From assembly GCA_965658025.1 (NCBI GenBank), contig CBFHQL010000006.1:62001-126000 (forward strand): a DNA stretch of 64,000 nt, written 5' to 3'. The translations under genes and the position numbers were made by a program. The notes beneath the pieces are model-generated. The model was not told the DNA's origin. It did no database searches and saw nothing but the letters and a program-made list of their open reading frames with translations. Positions 44,922 through 52,663 of the stretch are shown here, one piece after another. The DNA is from UBA3537 sp965658025. GTDB taxonomy: Bacteria > Bacteroidota > Bacteroidia > Flavobacteriales > Flavobacteriaceae. Numbering within the stretch: the stretch's first letter is position 1; each line of letters begins with the position of its first letter.

Positions 44922-46499
44922 ATGAAACGTAACATACAAACCGTACTCGCCTTAATTTTACCCTTTTTTAGCTTTGCTCAAGACAAAGGCATCGATCAAG
45001 TTATTGATGAAAAATTTGGCGAAGCCACTGGCTGGTTTGTCAACTTTATATTTTACCAAATTCAATTCACCGAAGACATCAAAGTCTTTTGGGTCTTGTT
45101 TCCCTTAATCATTGGGGCGACCTATTTTACCATTTATTTTAAGTTTATCAACTTTCGAGGTATTTTGACTTCCATCAATATTGTCCGTGGAAAGTATGAT
45201 AGTATAGACCATCACGAAACTATGGAAGCGGCTGGGGATGCCACGCCAGGTGGCGATAGCATCGAAACCATTGCTGTGGAAGGTCATGAAGGGGAAGTGT
45301 CTCATTTTCAAGCACTTACAGCGGCACTTTCGGCTACTGTTGGCCTAGGAAATATTGCGGGGGTAGCTATTGCGGTGTCTATTGGTGGCGCTGGCGCAAC
45401 CTTTTGGATGATTGTCGCTGGACTTTTGGGGATGGCCTCCAAATTTGTAGAATGTACCCTTGGGGTAAAGTATAGAGACATCGACGAGCATGGTGTCGTT
45501 TATGGTGGCCCCATGTATTATTTGACAAAAGGATTAAAGTCTAAGGGCTTAGAAAAATTAGGAAAAATATTAGCGGTTTTATTTGCCATTTTTGTCATCG
45601 GGGGCTCATTTGGAGGTGGAAACATGTTTCAAGTGAATCAGGCCTTTCAGTTGGTAGAAAATATTACTGGGGGTGAGGCTTCGGTATTGCACGGTAAAGG
45701 ATGGTTGTTTGGTGTGATTATGGCCGCTTTGGTGGGGATTGTCATCATTGGCGGTATCAAGAAAATTGCGAAAGTTACCGACAAAATCGTACCATTTATG
45801 GTGGTCATCTATGTGACCGCATCGTTGTTTGTGATTTTCACTAATATAAATATGATTGGCGATGCATTTGGTCAAATTTTCAATGGTGCATTTAGCCCCG
45901 AAGGTGTTGCTGGTGGTGCTATTGGCGTCCTTGTACAAGGATTTAGACGTGCCGCCTTTTCTAACGAAGCGGGGATTGGTTCGGCCTCTATTGCGCACTC
46001 GGCAGTAAAAACAAAATATGCCGCATCAGAAGGGATGGTAGCATTGTTGGAACCCTTTATTGATACTGTTGTGGTGTGTACTATGACCGCTTTGGTGCTC
46101 ATCATCACAGGAAATGTCAATGCAGCTAATGCGTCTTTGAATGATGCACAAGCCATATTATTAACTTCTGGCGCGTTTGAATCTGCGATTTCGTGGTTCC
46201 CTTATGTACTAACCATCGCCGTGGTGTTATTTGCATTCAGTACTATGATTTCTTGGTCTTACTATGGTTTTCAAGGATGGGCTTATTTGTTTGGACGTTC
46301 CAAAAAAATGGAATATACCTACAAAATCATCTTTTGTCTTTTTGTCATTGTTGGTTCAGCGGCAAGTTTAGGGTCAGTCATTGGTTTTTCTGATGCTATG
46401 ATTTTTGCCATGATGGTCCCCAATATGATTGGAATTGTAATTTTGGCACCAAAAGTGAAAAAAGAATTGGACAAATACCTTAAAGCGATCAAACAATAG
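44922..46499 (+). CDS. Sodium:alanine symporter (AGCS family)
   Basis: The 525-residue protein uses the Na+ gradient to import alanine or glycine. Starting at this ATG, an N-terminal hydrophobic signal-like segment ends F-S-F-A-Q, followed by about ten spans. Family motifs include T-V-G-L-G-N-I-A-G-V-A-I-A, R-A-A-F-S-N-E-A-G-I-G-S-A-S-I-A-H-S-A, and a W-S-Y-Y-G-F-Q-G-W segment. An in-frame TTG lies 36 bases upstream. The signal-like N-terminus before the first core span is seen in Bacteroidota members. Confidence 0.93.
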   Translation: MKRNIQTVLALILPFFSFAQDKGIDQVIDEKFGEATGWFVNFIFYQIQFTEDIKVFWVLFPLIIGATYFTIYFKFINFRGILTSINIVRGKYDSIDHHETMEAAGDATPGGDSIETIAVEGHEGEVSHFQALTAALSATVGLGNIAGVAIAVSIGGAGATFWMIVAGLLGMASKFVECTLGVKYRDIDEHGVVYGGPMYYLTKGLKSKGLEKLGKILAVLFAIFVIGGSFGGGNMFQVNQAFQLVENITGGEASVLHGKGWLFGVIMAALVGIVIIGGIKKIAKVTDKIVPFMVVIYVTASLFVIFTNINMIGDAFGQIFNGAFSPEGVAGGAIGVLVQGFRRAAFSNEAGIGSASIAHSAVKTKYAASEGMVALLEPFIDTVVVCTMTALVLIITGNVNAANASLNDAQAILLTSGAFESAISWFPYVLTIAVVLFAFSTMISWSYYGFQGWAYLFGRSKKMEYTYKIIFCLFVIVGSAASLGSVIGFSDAMIFAMMVPNMIGIVILAPKVKKELDKYLKAIKQ

Positions 46500-46516
46500 G
46501 AAATTAATCTTTTTTA

Positions 46517-47356
46517 GTGCCCCACAGATTTTCAAAACGCCAAAGAATAGGAGTTTTTATCCTTTTTGTAATTATTGTTAGCATGCAATTAGTTCTATTT
46601 TTTGCACCACAAAATGATTTACTTTCAGTTACTCCCGATAAGACTTCATTAAAATCATTCGAAAAAGAATTTACAGCATTACACCAAAAAAGTGTTGAGG
46701 AATCTAAACCAAAAATTTATCCGTTTAACCCAAATTTCATCACACCATATAAAGGATACACCCTAGGGATGTCTGTTGAAGAAATAGAACGTTTGCAAGC
46801 ATTTAGAGCCAAAGATCGCTGGGTCAATTCTGCAAAAGAATTTCAAAAAGTGACTGGTGTTTCGGATTCGTTGCTTCATACGATTTCTCCTTTTTTTAAG
46901 TTTCCAAAATGGGTTACTCAAGCGCAACAAAAAAAGGCCAAACCCAAAAATACAGTGTTGGATTTAAATTTGGCAACAGCAGCACAACTCCAAAGTGTGT
47001 ACGGTATTGGGCCAAAACTTTCTGAGCGTATTTTGCGGTATAGATCAAAATTTGAAGGTGGTTTTGCTGACATGGTCGAGCTTAAAGCTGTTTATGGATT
47101 GTCTGACGAGGTAATTGAACACATCAAACAGCGTTTTGTCATCAAACAACCACGGAGTATTGTTAAAATAAATTTAAATGAAGCGCATCAAGAAGATTTG
47201 GTGAAAATTCCATTTATTGATTACGAGTTAGCTTATACCATTGTAGAAATGCGTGTGTTAAAAGAGGGCTTTCAGGTGCTAGAGGAATTAACAAAACTTA
47301 AAGATTTTCCTGCCGATAAATTAGCCATAATTAGTCTATATTTGTACGTAAATTAG
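46517..47356 (+). CDS. Membrane-anchored helix-hairpin-helix protein (ComEA-like)
   Basis: The 279-residue protein starts at GTG, with one N-terminal membrane segment (about 11-28). Residues about 148-280 contain two ComEA-type helix-hairpin-helix units (L-D-L-N-L-A-T-A-A-Q-L-Q-S-V-Y-G-I-G, then K-I-N-L-N-E-A-H-Q-E-D-L), which bind DNA in competence proteins. A role in DNA uptake is possible but not shown. It is followed at 6 bases by an acyl-CoA dehydrogenase gene. Confidence 0.83.
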   Translation: MPHRFSKRQRIGVFILFVIIVSMQLVLFFAPQNDLLSVTPDKTSLKSFEKEFTALHQKSVEESKPKIYPFNPNFITPYKGYTLGMSVEEIERLQAFRAKDRWVNSAKEFQKVTGVSDSLLHTISPFFKFPKWVTQAQQKKAKPKNTVLDLNLATAAQLQSVYGIGPKLSERILRYRSKFEGGFADMVELKAVYGLSDEVIEHIKQRFVIKQPRSIVKINLNEAHQEDLVKIPFIDYELAYTIVEMRVLKEGFQVLEELTKLKDFPADKLAIISLYLYVN

Positions 47357-47362
47357 ACCCAT

Positions 47363-48502
47363 ATGAATTTTCAATTCTCTGAAGAACAACAACTCATAGC
47401 CGAATCGGCTCGTGACTTTGCAGAACAATATATTCGCCCCCACATCATGGACTGGGATGAAACCCAACATTTTCCCTTAGAGGTCCTCAAAAAAGCTGGA
47501 GAAATGGGGTTTATGGGGATTTTTATCCCTGAAGAATATGGTGGTTCTGGTTTGGGGTATCATGAGTATGTTGCCATTATTGAAGAAATTGCAAAGGTAG
47601 ATCCTTCCATAGGATTATCTGTAGCGGCACACAATTCATTGTGTACAGGCCATATTTTTTATTTTGGAAACGAAGAACAAAAGCAAAAGTGGTTGCCAAA
47701 ACTCGCTTCTGGTGAGTGGATTGGCGCATGGGGTCTTACGGAACACAATACGGGAAGTGATGCCGGCGGAATGAATACGACTGCCACCAAAGATGGCGAC
47801 CATTACATATTGAATGGAACCAAAAATTTCATCACACACGGCAAAAGCGGAGATGTGGCTGTAGTCATTGCCCGAACTGGCGAAAAAGGCGATGCACATG
47901 GGATGTCTGCATTTGTGGTGGAACGAGGGACGCCAGGATTCAGTTCTGGAAAAAAAGAAGACAAATTAGGCATGCGTGCAAGCGAAACCGCAGAACTTAT
48001 TTTTGATCATTGTAAAGTCCACAAAGACAACATGCTCGGCGCTGAAGGTGAGGGCTTTGTGCAGTCACTTAAACTTTTGGATGGAGGACGAATTTCCATA
48101 GGAGCCTTATCTTTAGGGATAGCCAAAGGGGCTTATGAGGCGGCACTAAAATATTCTAAAGAACGTGAACAATTTGGAAAACCTATTTCGAGTTTTCAAG
48201 GCATTTCTTTTAAACTCTCTGATATGGCCACCGAAATTCAAGCGTCTGAACTTTTGGTGCACAAAGCAGCATCCATGAAAAATAATGGCGAAAAGGTTAC
48301 CACCGCAGGAGCTATGGCCAAAATGTATGCCAGCGAGGCCTGTGTACGCATTGCCAATGAAGCAGTTCAAATTCATGGGGGCTATGGATATATCAAAGAA
48401 TATCCTGTAGAAAAATTTTATAGAGATTCAAAACTCTGTACCATCGGGGAGGGGACTACAGAAATACAAAAATTAGTCATTGCCCGAAATATTTTAAAAT
48501 AA
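47363..48502 (+). CDS. Acyl-CoA dehydrogenase
   Basis: The 379-residue FAD enzyme oxidises acyl-CoA to enoyl-CoA in fatty-acid or branched-chain degradation. It has the GLTEHNTGSDAGG FAD/substrate loop, I-L-N-G-T-K-N-F-I-T-H-G, and the C-terminal G-G-Y-G-Y-I-K-E-Y-P and E-G-T-T-E-I-Q-K signature of short-chain enzymes. The catalytic Glu is likely in the late I-G-E-G-T segment. The preferred chain length is not readable. Confidence 0.95.
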   Translation: MNFQFSEEQQLIAESARDFAEQYIRPHIMDWDETQHFPLEVLKKAGEMGFMGIFIPEEYGGSGLGYHEYVAIIEEIAKVDPSIGLSVAAHNSLCTGHIFYFGNEEQKQKWLPKLASGEWIGAWGLTEHNTGSDAGGMNTTATKDGDHYILNGTKNFITHGKSGDVAVVIARTGEKGDAHGMSAFVVERGTPGFSSGKKEDKLGMRASETAELIFDHCKVHKDNMLGAEGEGFVQSLKLLDGGRISIGALSLGIAKGAYEAALKYSKEREQFGKPISSFQGISFKLSDMATEIQASELLVHKAASMKNNGEKVTTAGAMAKMYASEACVRIANEAVQIHGGYGYIKEYPVEKFYRDSKLCTIGEGTTEIQKLVIARNILK

Positions 48503-48506
48503 ATTG

Positions 48507-48537
48507 TTGCCATATCATAATTAAGATTATATATTTG
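48507..48537 (+). promoter_or_regulatory. Complete promoter of rpsU
   Basis: TTG at 48507-48509 and TATATTTG at 48530-48537 are 20 bases apart, fitting the Bacteroidota -33/-7 layout. It lies just after the acyl-CoA dehydrogenase stop. Confidence 0.65.
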
Positions 48538-48554
48538 CACTCTTAATTCTAAAG

Positions 48555-48562
48555 AAAGGAGG
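48555..48562 (+). promoter_or_regulatory. Perfect Shine-Dalgarno sequence of rpsU
   Basis: AAAGGAGG is fully complementary to the 3' end of 16S rRNA and lies 9 bases before the ATG. It stands out because flavobacterial genes normally lack a Shine-Dalgarno; none of the neighbours has one this strong. Confidence 0.85.
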
Positions 48563-48571
48563 TTTACATTT

Positions 48572-48766
48572 ATGCTAATAATACCAATAAAAGAAGGAGA
48601 AAACATAGATAGAGCGTTAAAACGCTTCAAACGTAAATTTGACCGTACAGGGACAAAACGTTCATTACAAACACGTAAACAATTTACAAAACCTTCCGTA
48701 AAAAGACGAGCAGAAATTCAAAAAGCGCAGTACATTCAAGGCCTAAGAGATGCCGAGAATCTATAA
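48572..48766 (+). CDS. rpsU: 30S ribosomal protein bS21
   Basis: bS21 sits near the anti-Shine-Dalgarno on the 30S platform. The 64-residue basic protein matches: E-N-I-D-R-A-L-K-R-F-K-R-K, T-K-R-S-L-Q-T-R-K-Q-F, P-S-V-K-R-R-A-E. In Bacteroidota ribosomes bS21, bS6 and bS18 mask the anti-SD, and rpsU is the known exception that keeps a strong SD, thought to allow feedback control; that is published knowledge, and the SD seen here fits. It has its own promoter and terminator. Confidence 0.96.
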   Translation: MLIIPIKEGENIDRALKRFKRKFDRTGTKRSLQTRKQFTKPSVKRRAEIQKAQYIQGLRDAENL

Positions 48767-48787
48767 CCGCTGAATTTGTTAAAATAT

Positions 48788-48818
48788 AAAACACCTTGCA
48801 AAAGGTGTTTTTTTTTGT
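48788..48818 (+). terminator. Intrinsic terminator of rpsU
   Basis: AAAACACCTT and AAGGTGTTTT flank a GCAA loop and continue into a run of T residues. The TTG in its stem is spaced like a -33 element for the next gene's TATATTTG box. Confidence 0.88.
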
Positions 48819-48819
48819 T

Positions 48820-48827
48820 TATATTTG
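48820..48827 (+). promoter_or_regulatory. -7 promoter box before the small membrane protein gene
   Basis: TATATTTG matches TAnnTTTG, 24 bases before the ATG. A TTG at 48796-48798, inside the terminator stem, is 21 bases upstream. Confidence 0.5.
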
Positions 48828-48851
48828 AATCTAACCTAAATTTATTTTGAT

Positions 48852-49241
48852 ATGAACACCAAATCATTTCTCTTATCGGGCATCGTAGGTGCCATTGTTT
48901 ATTTTTTACTTGGCTGGTTATTTTACGGCGTGTTATTTACAGAACTACATGCAAATGATTCTGAGCCATGTATGTGGATGATTGCTCTTGGCTGTTTGTT
49001 TATGGCGCTTTTGATTGCGCTCATTTACAACCGCTGGGCCAACATCTCAACGTTTTCGACTGGGCTTAAAGCTGGTTTTGTCATTGGACTTCTCTACAGC
49101 TTGAGTATGTGTTTTTTCTGGTTCTCCAGTAAGTGCATTAACACCGATTTTTTTATTACTATAGCTATTGAAACTATCTCTCTAGCCATTGTTGGTGGTG
49201 CTATTGGGGCTGCTAGTGGGTTCTTTGAAAAAAAGGACTAG
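48852..49241 (+). CDS. Four-span membrane protein, DUF1761-like
   Basis: The 129-residue protein has four hydrophobic segments (about 6-28, 43-61, 73-93, 104-122) and a G-W-L-F-Y-G-V-L-F motif near the first span, as in DUF1761-like proteins. The third span region carries M-C-F-F-W-F. Function is unknown. It has its own promoter and is a single-gene unit between rpsU and the recombinase. Confidence 0.65.
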   Translation: MNTKSFLLSGIVGAIVYFLLGWLFYGVLFTELHANDSEPCMWMIALGCLFMALLIALIYNRWANISTFSTGLKAGFVIGLLYSLSMCFFWFSSKCINTDFFITIAIETISLAIVGGAIGAASGFFEKKD

Positions 49242-49313
49242 TTGTCGTAAACCTATAAGATAATCAGCAAAAGCTATTGAATTTTTTGTATCTTAGGGAA
49301 CTAATAGCACCCT

Positions 49314-50204
49314 ATGTCCATTCAGTCTTTTGTTGATTATCTTTCTTTAGAAAAAAACTATGCTGCACATACCGTTGCGGCCTATCGCAAGGATGTAGAA
49401 GACTTTCAGTCCTTCTTGTTGACGAACTTTTCAGACGACAATTTGGCGGAAGTAAATTATGCGCAAATAAGAAGTTGGATTATTGAGCTTGTCGATAGTG
49501 GATTGAGTAATCGGTCCATAAACCGTAAAACGTCCTCGTTGAATACCTATTATAAATTTTTAATAAAAATAGGCGATGTGGCAGATTCACCTTTGGCCAA
49601 ACACAAAGCGTTGAAAGTTCAAAAAAAAGTACATATTCCTTTTTCTGAACAGGAAATAGAAGCGGTTTTAAATTCAGCAGCGACCCACGATTTTGAAGCC
49701 ATGAGGAATAAACTTATTGTGGAATTATTGTATTCCACAGGGGTGCGCCGCTCAGAGCTGATCAACCTAAAACTCAAAGATATCGATTTTGAACAACAGC
49801 AAATAAAAGTATTAGGCAAGCGCAATAAAGAGCGCTACATTCCGTTATTAACTACAGTGCAAGAAACCTTAAAATCTTATCTTGAAATGCGCAAAGCTTT
49901 ACCTCAAATCAAAGCTCCTGGTTTTCTTTTTTTGACCCAAAAAGGTGCTCAGATTTATGCTGCATTGGTGTATAGAATCATCAACACCTATTTTTCTGAG
50001 TTCTCATCAAAAGTAAAAAAGAGTCCTCATATTTTACGGCATTCATTTGCAACACATTTGTTGAATCATGGGGCAGATCTCAATGCAGTAAAAGAGCTTT
50101 TAGGGCATTCAAGTTTGGCTGCTACTCAAGTATACACACACAACAATATTTCGGAACTCAAAAAAGTGTATGCCAAGGCACACCCGAGACAAACAAAATT
50201 ATAA
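49314..50204 (+). CDS. xerC: Tyrosine recombinase XerC-like
   Basis: Xer recombinases resolve chromosome dimers at dif. The 296-residue protein has the SAM-like N-terminal domain (about 1-90) and the full catalytic set Arg145, His239, Arg242, His265 and Tyr274 (GVRRSEL, HILRH, GHSSL, QVYTH). Length and motifs fit XerC/D rather than a phage integrase. It lies directly before hpf and the tRNA-tuf block, a place seen in flavobacterial genomes. No dif-like site was identified nearby. Confidence 0.93.
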   Translation: MSIQSFVDYLSLEKNYAAHTVAAYRKDVEDFQSFLLTNFSDDNLAEVNYAQIRSWIIELVDSGLSNRSINRKTSSLNTYYKFLIKIGDVADSPLAKHKALKVQKKVHIPFSEQEIEAVLNSAATHDFEAMRNKLIVELLYSTGVRRSELINLKLKDIDFEQQQIKVLGKRNKERYIPLLTTVQETLKSYLEMRKALPQIKAPGFLFLTQKGAQIYAALVYRIINTYFSEFSSKVKKSPHILRHSFATHLLNHGADLNAVKELLGHSSLAATQVYTHNNISELKKVYAKAHPRQTKL

Positions 50205-50224
50205 TAAATTAAAATTTATCCGTT

Positions 50225-50530
50225 ATGAAAGTAAACATCCAGTCCATCAATTTTAATATTGATCAAAAACTTAGCGACTTCATTCAAAAACGAATGAATA
50301 AACTTGATTTGTTTTATGATAAAATAATCAAGTCAGACGTATTTCTTAAGGTAGAAAATACTTCAGAAAAGGAGAACAAAATATTTGAAGCCAAGCTTTC
50401 TGTTCCTGGAGATAGTCTGGTCGTAAAGAAAAAATGTAAAAGCTTTGAAGAGGGTGTAGATACAGCGGTTCATATATTGGAGCGCCAGCTCAAGAAACGA
50501 AAAGAAAAAATCCGTCAGCAAACCTCGTAA
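50225..50530 (+). CDS. hpf: Ribosome hibernation promoting factor, short form
   Basis: HPF/RaiA binds the 30S decoding region in slow growth and shields ribosomes. The 101-residue protein has the one-domain fold: start M-K-V-N-I-Q-S-I-N-F, an F-I-Q-K-R-M-N-K-L helix, and a late helix F-E-E-G-V-D-T-A-V-H-I-L-E-R-Q-L-K-K-R-K. It follows the recombinase gene after 20 bases, probably in one transcript, and lies just before the translation-gene block. Confidence 0.93.
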   Translation: MKVNIQSINFNIDQKLSDFIQKRMNKLDLFYDKIIKSDVFLKVENTSEKENKIFEAKLSVPGDSLVVKKKCKSFEEGVDTAVHILERQLKKRKEKIRQQTS

Positions 50531-50549
50531 AAATATTTAAAAAAATGTT

Positions 50550-50578
50550 TTGAAACCAAAAAAATATATATACCTTTG
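50550..50578 (+). promoter_or_regulatory. Promoter of the tRNA-tuf block
   Basis: TTG at 50550-50552 and TACCTTTG at 50571-50578 are 18 bases apart. A stem-loop starts right after the -7 box. Confidence 0.65.
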
Positions 50579-50579
50579 C

Positions 50580-50607
50580 AGTCCGTTAGAAATAGCGGGC
50601 TTTTTTT
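50580..50607 (+). terminator. GNRA-capped hairpin with T-run at the promoter
   Basis: AGTCCGTTA and TAGCGGGCT form a 9-bp stem (with G-U pairs) around a GAAA tetraloop, followed by seven T residues. It can stop hpf read-through and would also lie at the 5' end of the tRNA transcript, where it could attenuate or stabilise it. Confidence 0.65.
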
Positions 50608-50628
50608 ATGTGCAAAAAACATAAAAAA

Positions 50629-50702
50629 GCCGATGTAGCTCAGCTGGCTAGAGCAGCTGATTTGTAATCAGCAGGTCGTGGGTTCGAGTCCCTCCATCGG
50701 CT
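50629..50702 (+). tRNA. tRNA-Thr (TGT)
   Basis: A full cloverleaf folds: acceptor GCCGATG with CATCGGC, and anticodon stem GCTGA/TCAGC with loop TTTGTAA, so the anticodon is TGT. It is the first tRNA of a Thr-Tyr-Gly-Thr cluster before tuf. CCA is not encoded. Confidence 0.96.
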
Positions 50703-50737
50703 CAAGTTCTTAAAAATACTGAAACCAATTTTAAATT

Positions 50738-50820
50738 GGGGAGATACTCAAGCGGCCAACGAGGACAGACTGTAAATCTGTTGTTTTTTAACTTCGCAGG
50801 TTCGAATCCTGCTCTCCCCA
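50738..50820 (+). tRNA. tRNA-Tyr (GTA)
   Basis: The acceptor GGGGAGA pairs with TCTCCCC. The anticodon loop CTGTAAA lies in ACAGA/TCTGT, giving GTA. A long variable arm (class II) is present, as expected for bacterial tRNA-Tyr. CCA is not encoded. Confidence 0.95.
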
Positions 50821-50849
50821 CATTTAATTTGATAGGATAAAATTATATT

Positions 50850-50922
50850 GCGGGAGTAGCTCAGTTGGTAGAGCGTCAGCCTTCCAAGCTGAATGTCGCC
50901 GGTTCGAACCCGGTCTCCCGCT
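50850..50922 (+). tRNA. tRNA-Gly (TCC)
   Basis: The acceptor GCGGGAG pairs with CTCCCGC. The anticodon loop CTTCCAA in TCAGC/GCTGA gives TCC. T-arm GGTTCGAACCC is normal. CCA is not encoded. Confidence 0.96.
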
Positions 50923-50934
50923 CTAAAATTTTAA

Positions 50935-51006
50935 GCCGGTGTAGCTCAGGGGTAGAGCGTTTCCTTGGTAAGGAAGAGGTCACGGGTTCAAATCCCGTCA
51001 TTGGCT
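50935..51006 (+). tRNA. tRNA-Thr (GGT)
   Basis: The acceptor GCCGGTG pairs with CATTGGC using two G-U pairs. The anticodon loop TTGGTAA in TTTCC/GGAAG gives GGT. It is the last tRNA before tuf. Confidence 0.95.
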
Positions 51007-51074
51007 CATTTTTTTTAAGGCACATAAATTAGAACACTAATATTATTAATATAACAAAGACTAAAATTTAAATC

Positions 51075-52262
51075 ATGGCAAAGGGAACTTTCGATCGCTC
51101 CAAACCGCACTTAAACATCGGTACTATTGGACACGTAGATCACGGAAAAACAACTTTAACAGCAGCAATCACTAAAGTATTAGCAGATGCTGGTTTATCA
51201 GAAGCACGTTCATTTGATACAATTGACAATGCTCCTGAAGAAAAAGAAAGAGGTATTACAATTAATACATCACACGTAGAGTACCAAACTGCAAATCGTC
51301 ATTACGCACACGTAGACTGTCCAGGTCACGCGGATTACGTAAAGAACATGGTAACTGGTGCTGCGCAAATGGACGGTGCAATCTTAGTGGTTGCAGCAAC
51401 TGATGGGCCAATGCCACAAACACGTGAGCACATCCTTTTAGGACGTCAGGTAGGTATTCCTAGAATTGTTGTCTTCCTTAACAAAGTAGACATGGTAGAC
51501 GATGAAGAGCTTTTAGAGCTTGTTGATATGGAAGTAAGAGACCTATTGAACTTCTACGAGTACGATGGAGACAACGGACCTGTAATTTCTGGTTCTGCCT
51601 TAGGTGCACTTAACGGTGAGCAAAAGTGGGTTGATACTGTAATGGAATTGATGGAAGCTGTTGATACTTGGATTGAATTACCAAAAAGAGATGTTGATAA
51701 AGACTTCTTAATGCCAATTGAAGATGTATTCTCAATTACTGGTCGTGGTACTGTTGCAACTGGTCGTATAGAAACTGGTATTGCAAACACTGGAGACCCA
51801 GTTGAAATCATCGGAATGGGTGCAGAAAAATTAACGTCTACGATTACGGGTATCGAAATGTTCCGTCAGATCCTTGACCGAGGTGAGGCAGGAGACAACG
51901 CAGGTATCCTTCTAAGAGGTATCGAAAAAACTGATATTTCTAGAGGTATGGTAATTTGTAAGCCAGGATCTGTAACACCACACGCTAAGTTTAAAGCTGA
52001 GGTTTATATCCTTAAGAAAGAAGAAGGTGGGCGTCACACGCCGTTCCATAACAACTACCGTCCACAGTTTTATGTGCGTACAACAGATGTTACAGGAAAC
52101 ATTGCATTGCCTTCTGGAGTAGAAATGGTAATGCCTGGAGATAACTTGACCATCACGGTTGAATTGATTCAACCAATCGCCATGAATGTTGGACTACGTT
52201 TCGCGATCCGTGAAGGTGGTAGAACAGTTGGTGCAGGTCAGGTAACTGAGATTTTAGACTAA
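51075..52262 (+). CDS. tuf: Elongation factor Tu
   Basis: EF-Tu brings aminoacyl-tRNA to the ribosome with GTP. The 395-residue protein has GHVDHGKTTL (G1), ERGITINTSHVEY (switch I), DCPGHADYVKNM (G3), NKVDMVDD (G4) and standard domains II and III ending GAGQVTEILD. It lies in the order tRNA-Thr/Tyr/Gly/Thr, tuf, tRNA-Trp, secE, nusG. It is the only tuf in this window. A 12-bp hairpin follows. Confidence 0.98.
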   Translation: MAKGTFDRSKPHLNIGTIGHVDHGKTTLTAAITKVLADAGLSEARSFDTIDNAPEEKERGITINTSHVEYQTANRHYAHVDCPGHADYVKNMVTGAAQMDGAILVVAATDGPMPQTREHILLGRQVGIPRIVVFLNKVDMVDDEELLELVDMEVRDLLNFYEYDGDNGPVISGSALGALNGEQKWVDTVMELMEAVDTWIELPKRDVDKDFLMPIEDVFSITGRGTVATGRIETGIANTGDPVEIIGMGAEKLTSTITGIEMFRQILDRGEAGDNAGILLRGIEKTDISRGMVICKPGSVTPHAKFKAEVYILKKEEGGRHTPFHNNYRPQFYVRTTDVTGNIALPSGVEMVMPGDNLTITVELIQPIAMNVGLRFAIREGGRTVGAGQVTEILD

Positions 52263-52286
52263 TAATTGTTAGATTAATACGGGTAA

Positions 52287-52312
52287 AGGTGTCCTGAAAA
52301 TTCAGGATACCT
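52287..52312 (+). terminator. Hairpin between tuf and tRNA-Trp
   Basis: AGGTGTCCTGAA and TTCAGGATACCT form a 12-bp stem with one G-U pair around a 2-base AA centre, in practice a 4-base loop closing one pair earlier. No T-run follows, so it is more likely a weak terminator or a processing site that separates tuf mRNA from tRNA-Trp. Confidence 0.5.
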
Positions 52313-52324
52313 TGACTTGTATTT

Positions 52325-52397
52325 ACGGGTTTAGCTCAGTTGGTAGAGCACTGGTCTCCAAAACCAGGTGTCGGGAGTTCGAGTCTCTCAACCCGTG
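52325..52397 (+). tRNA. tRNA-Trp (CCA)
   Basis: The acceptor ACGGGTT pairs with AACCCGT, with discriminator G. The anticodon loop CTCCAAA in CTGGT/ACCAG gives CCA. Its place between tuf and secE is conserved in many bacteria. Confidence 0.96.
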
Positions 52398-52467
52398 CTA
52401 GGTACTAGAAGTGCAACCGTTAAGAAGCTAAATATAACCCAAATCAACTCAAATTAATATAGTAAAA

Positions 52468-52653
52468 ATGATAGAATATATTAAAGAATCATTTGATGAA
52501 TTAAAAAACAACGTTAGTTGGCCGTCATGGTCTCAAGGGCAAAGCTTAACTGTCCTTGTTGCGTTATTCTCAATTATATTTTCACTAGCAATTTGGGGTG
52601 TAGATACTGTTTTTGCACGTGTTGTGGAAACGTTCTTTAACTGGATAAAATAA
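52468..52653 (+). CDS. secE: Preprotein translocase subunit SecE
   Basis: SecE holds SecY in the membrane in the SecYEG channel. The 61-residue protein is the short one-span form: an amphipathic start F-D-E-L-K-N-N-V-S-W-P-S-W, then one transmembrane span. Its place between tRNA-Trp and nusG is the usual one. Confidence 0.94.
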   Translation: MIEYIKESFDELKNNVSWPSWSQGQSLTVLVALFSIIFSLAIWGVDTVFARVVETFFNWIK

Positions 52654-52663
52654 TAATACACTG

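Noticed and set aside
49314..50204. Integrase of a mobile element
   Set aside because: Size, full catalytic set and a conserved housekeeping location fit a XerC/D recombinase; no attachment repeats or cargo are around it.
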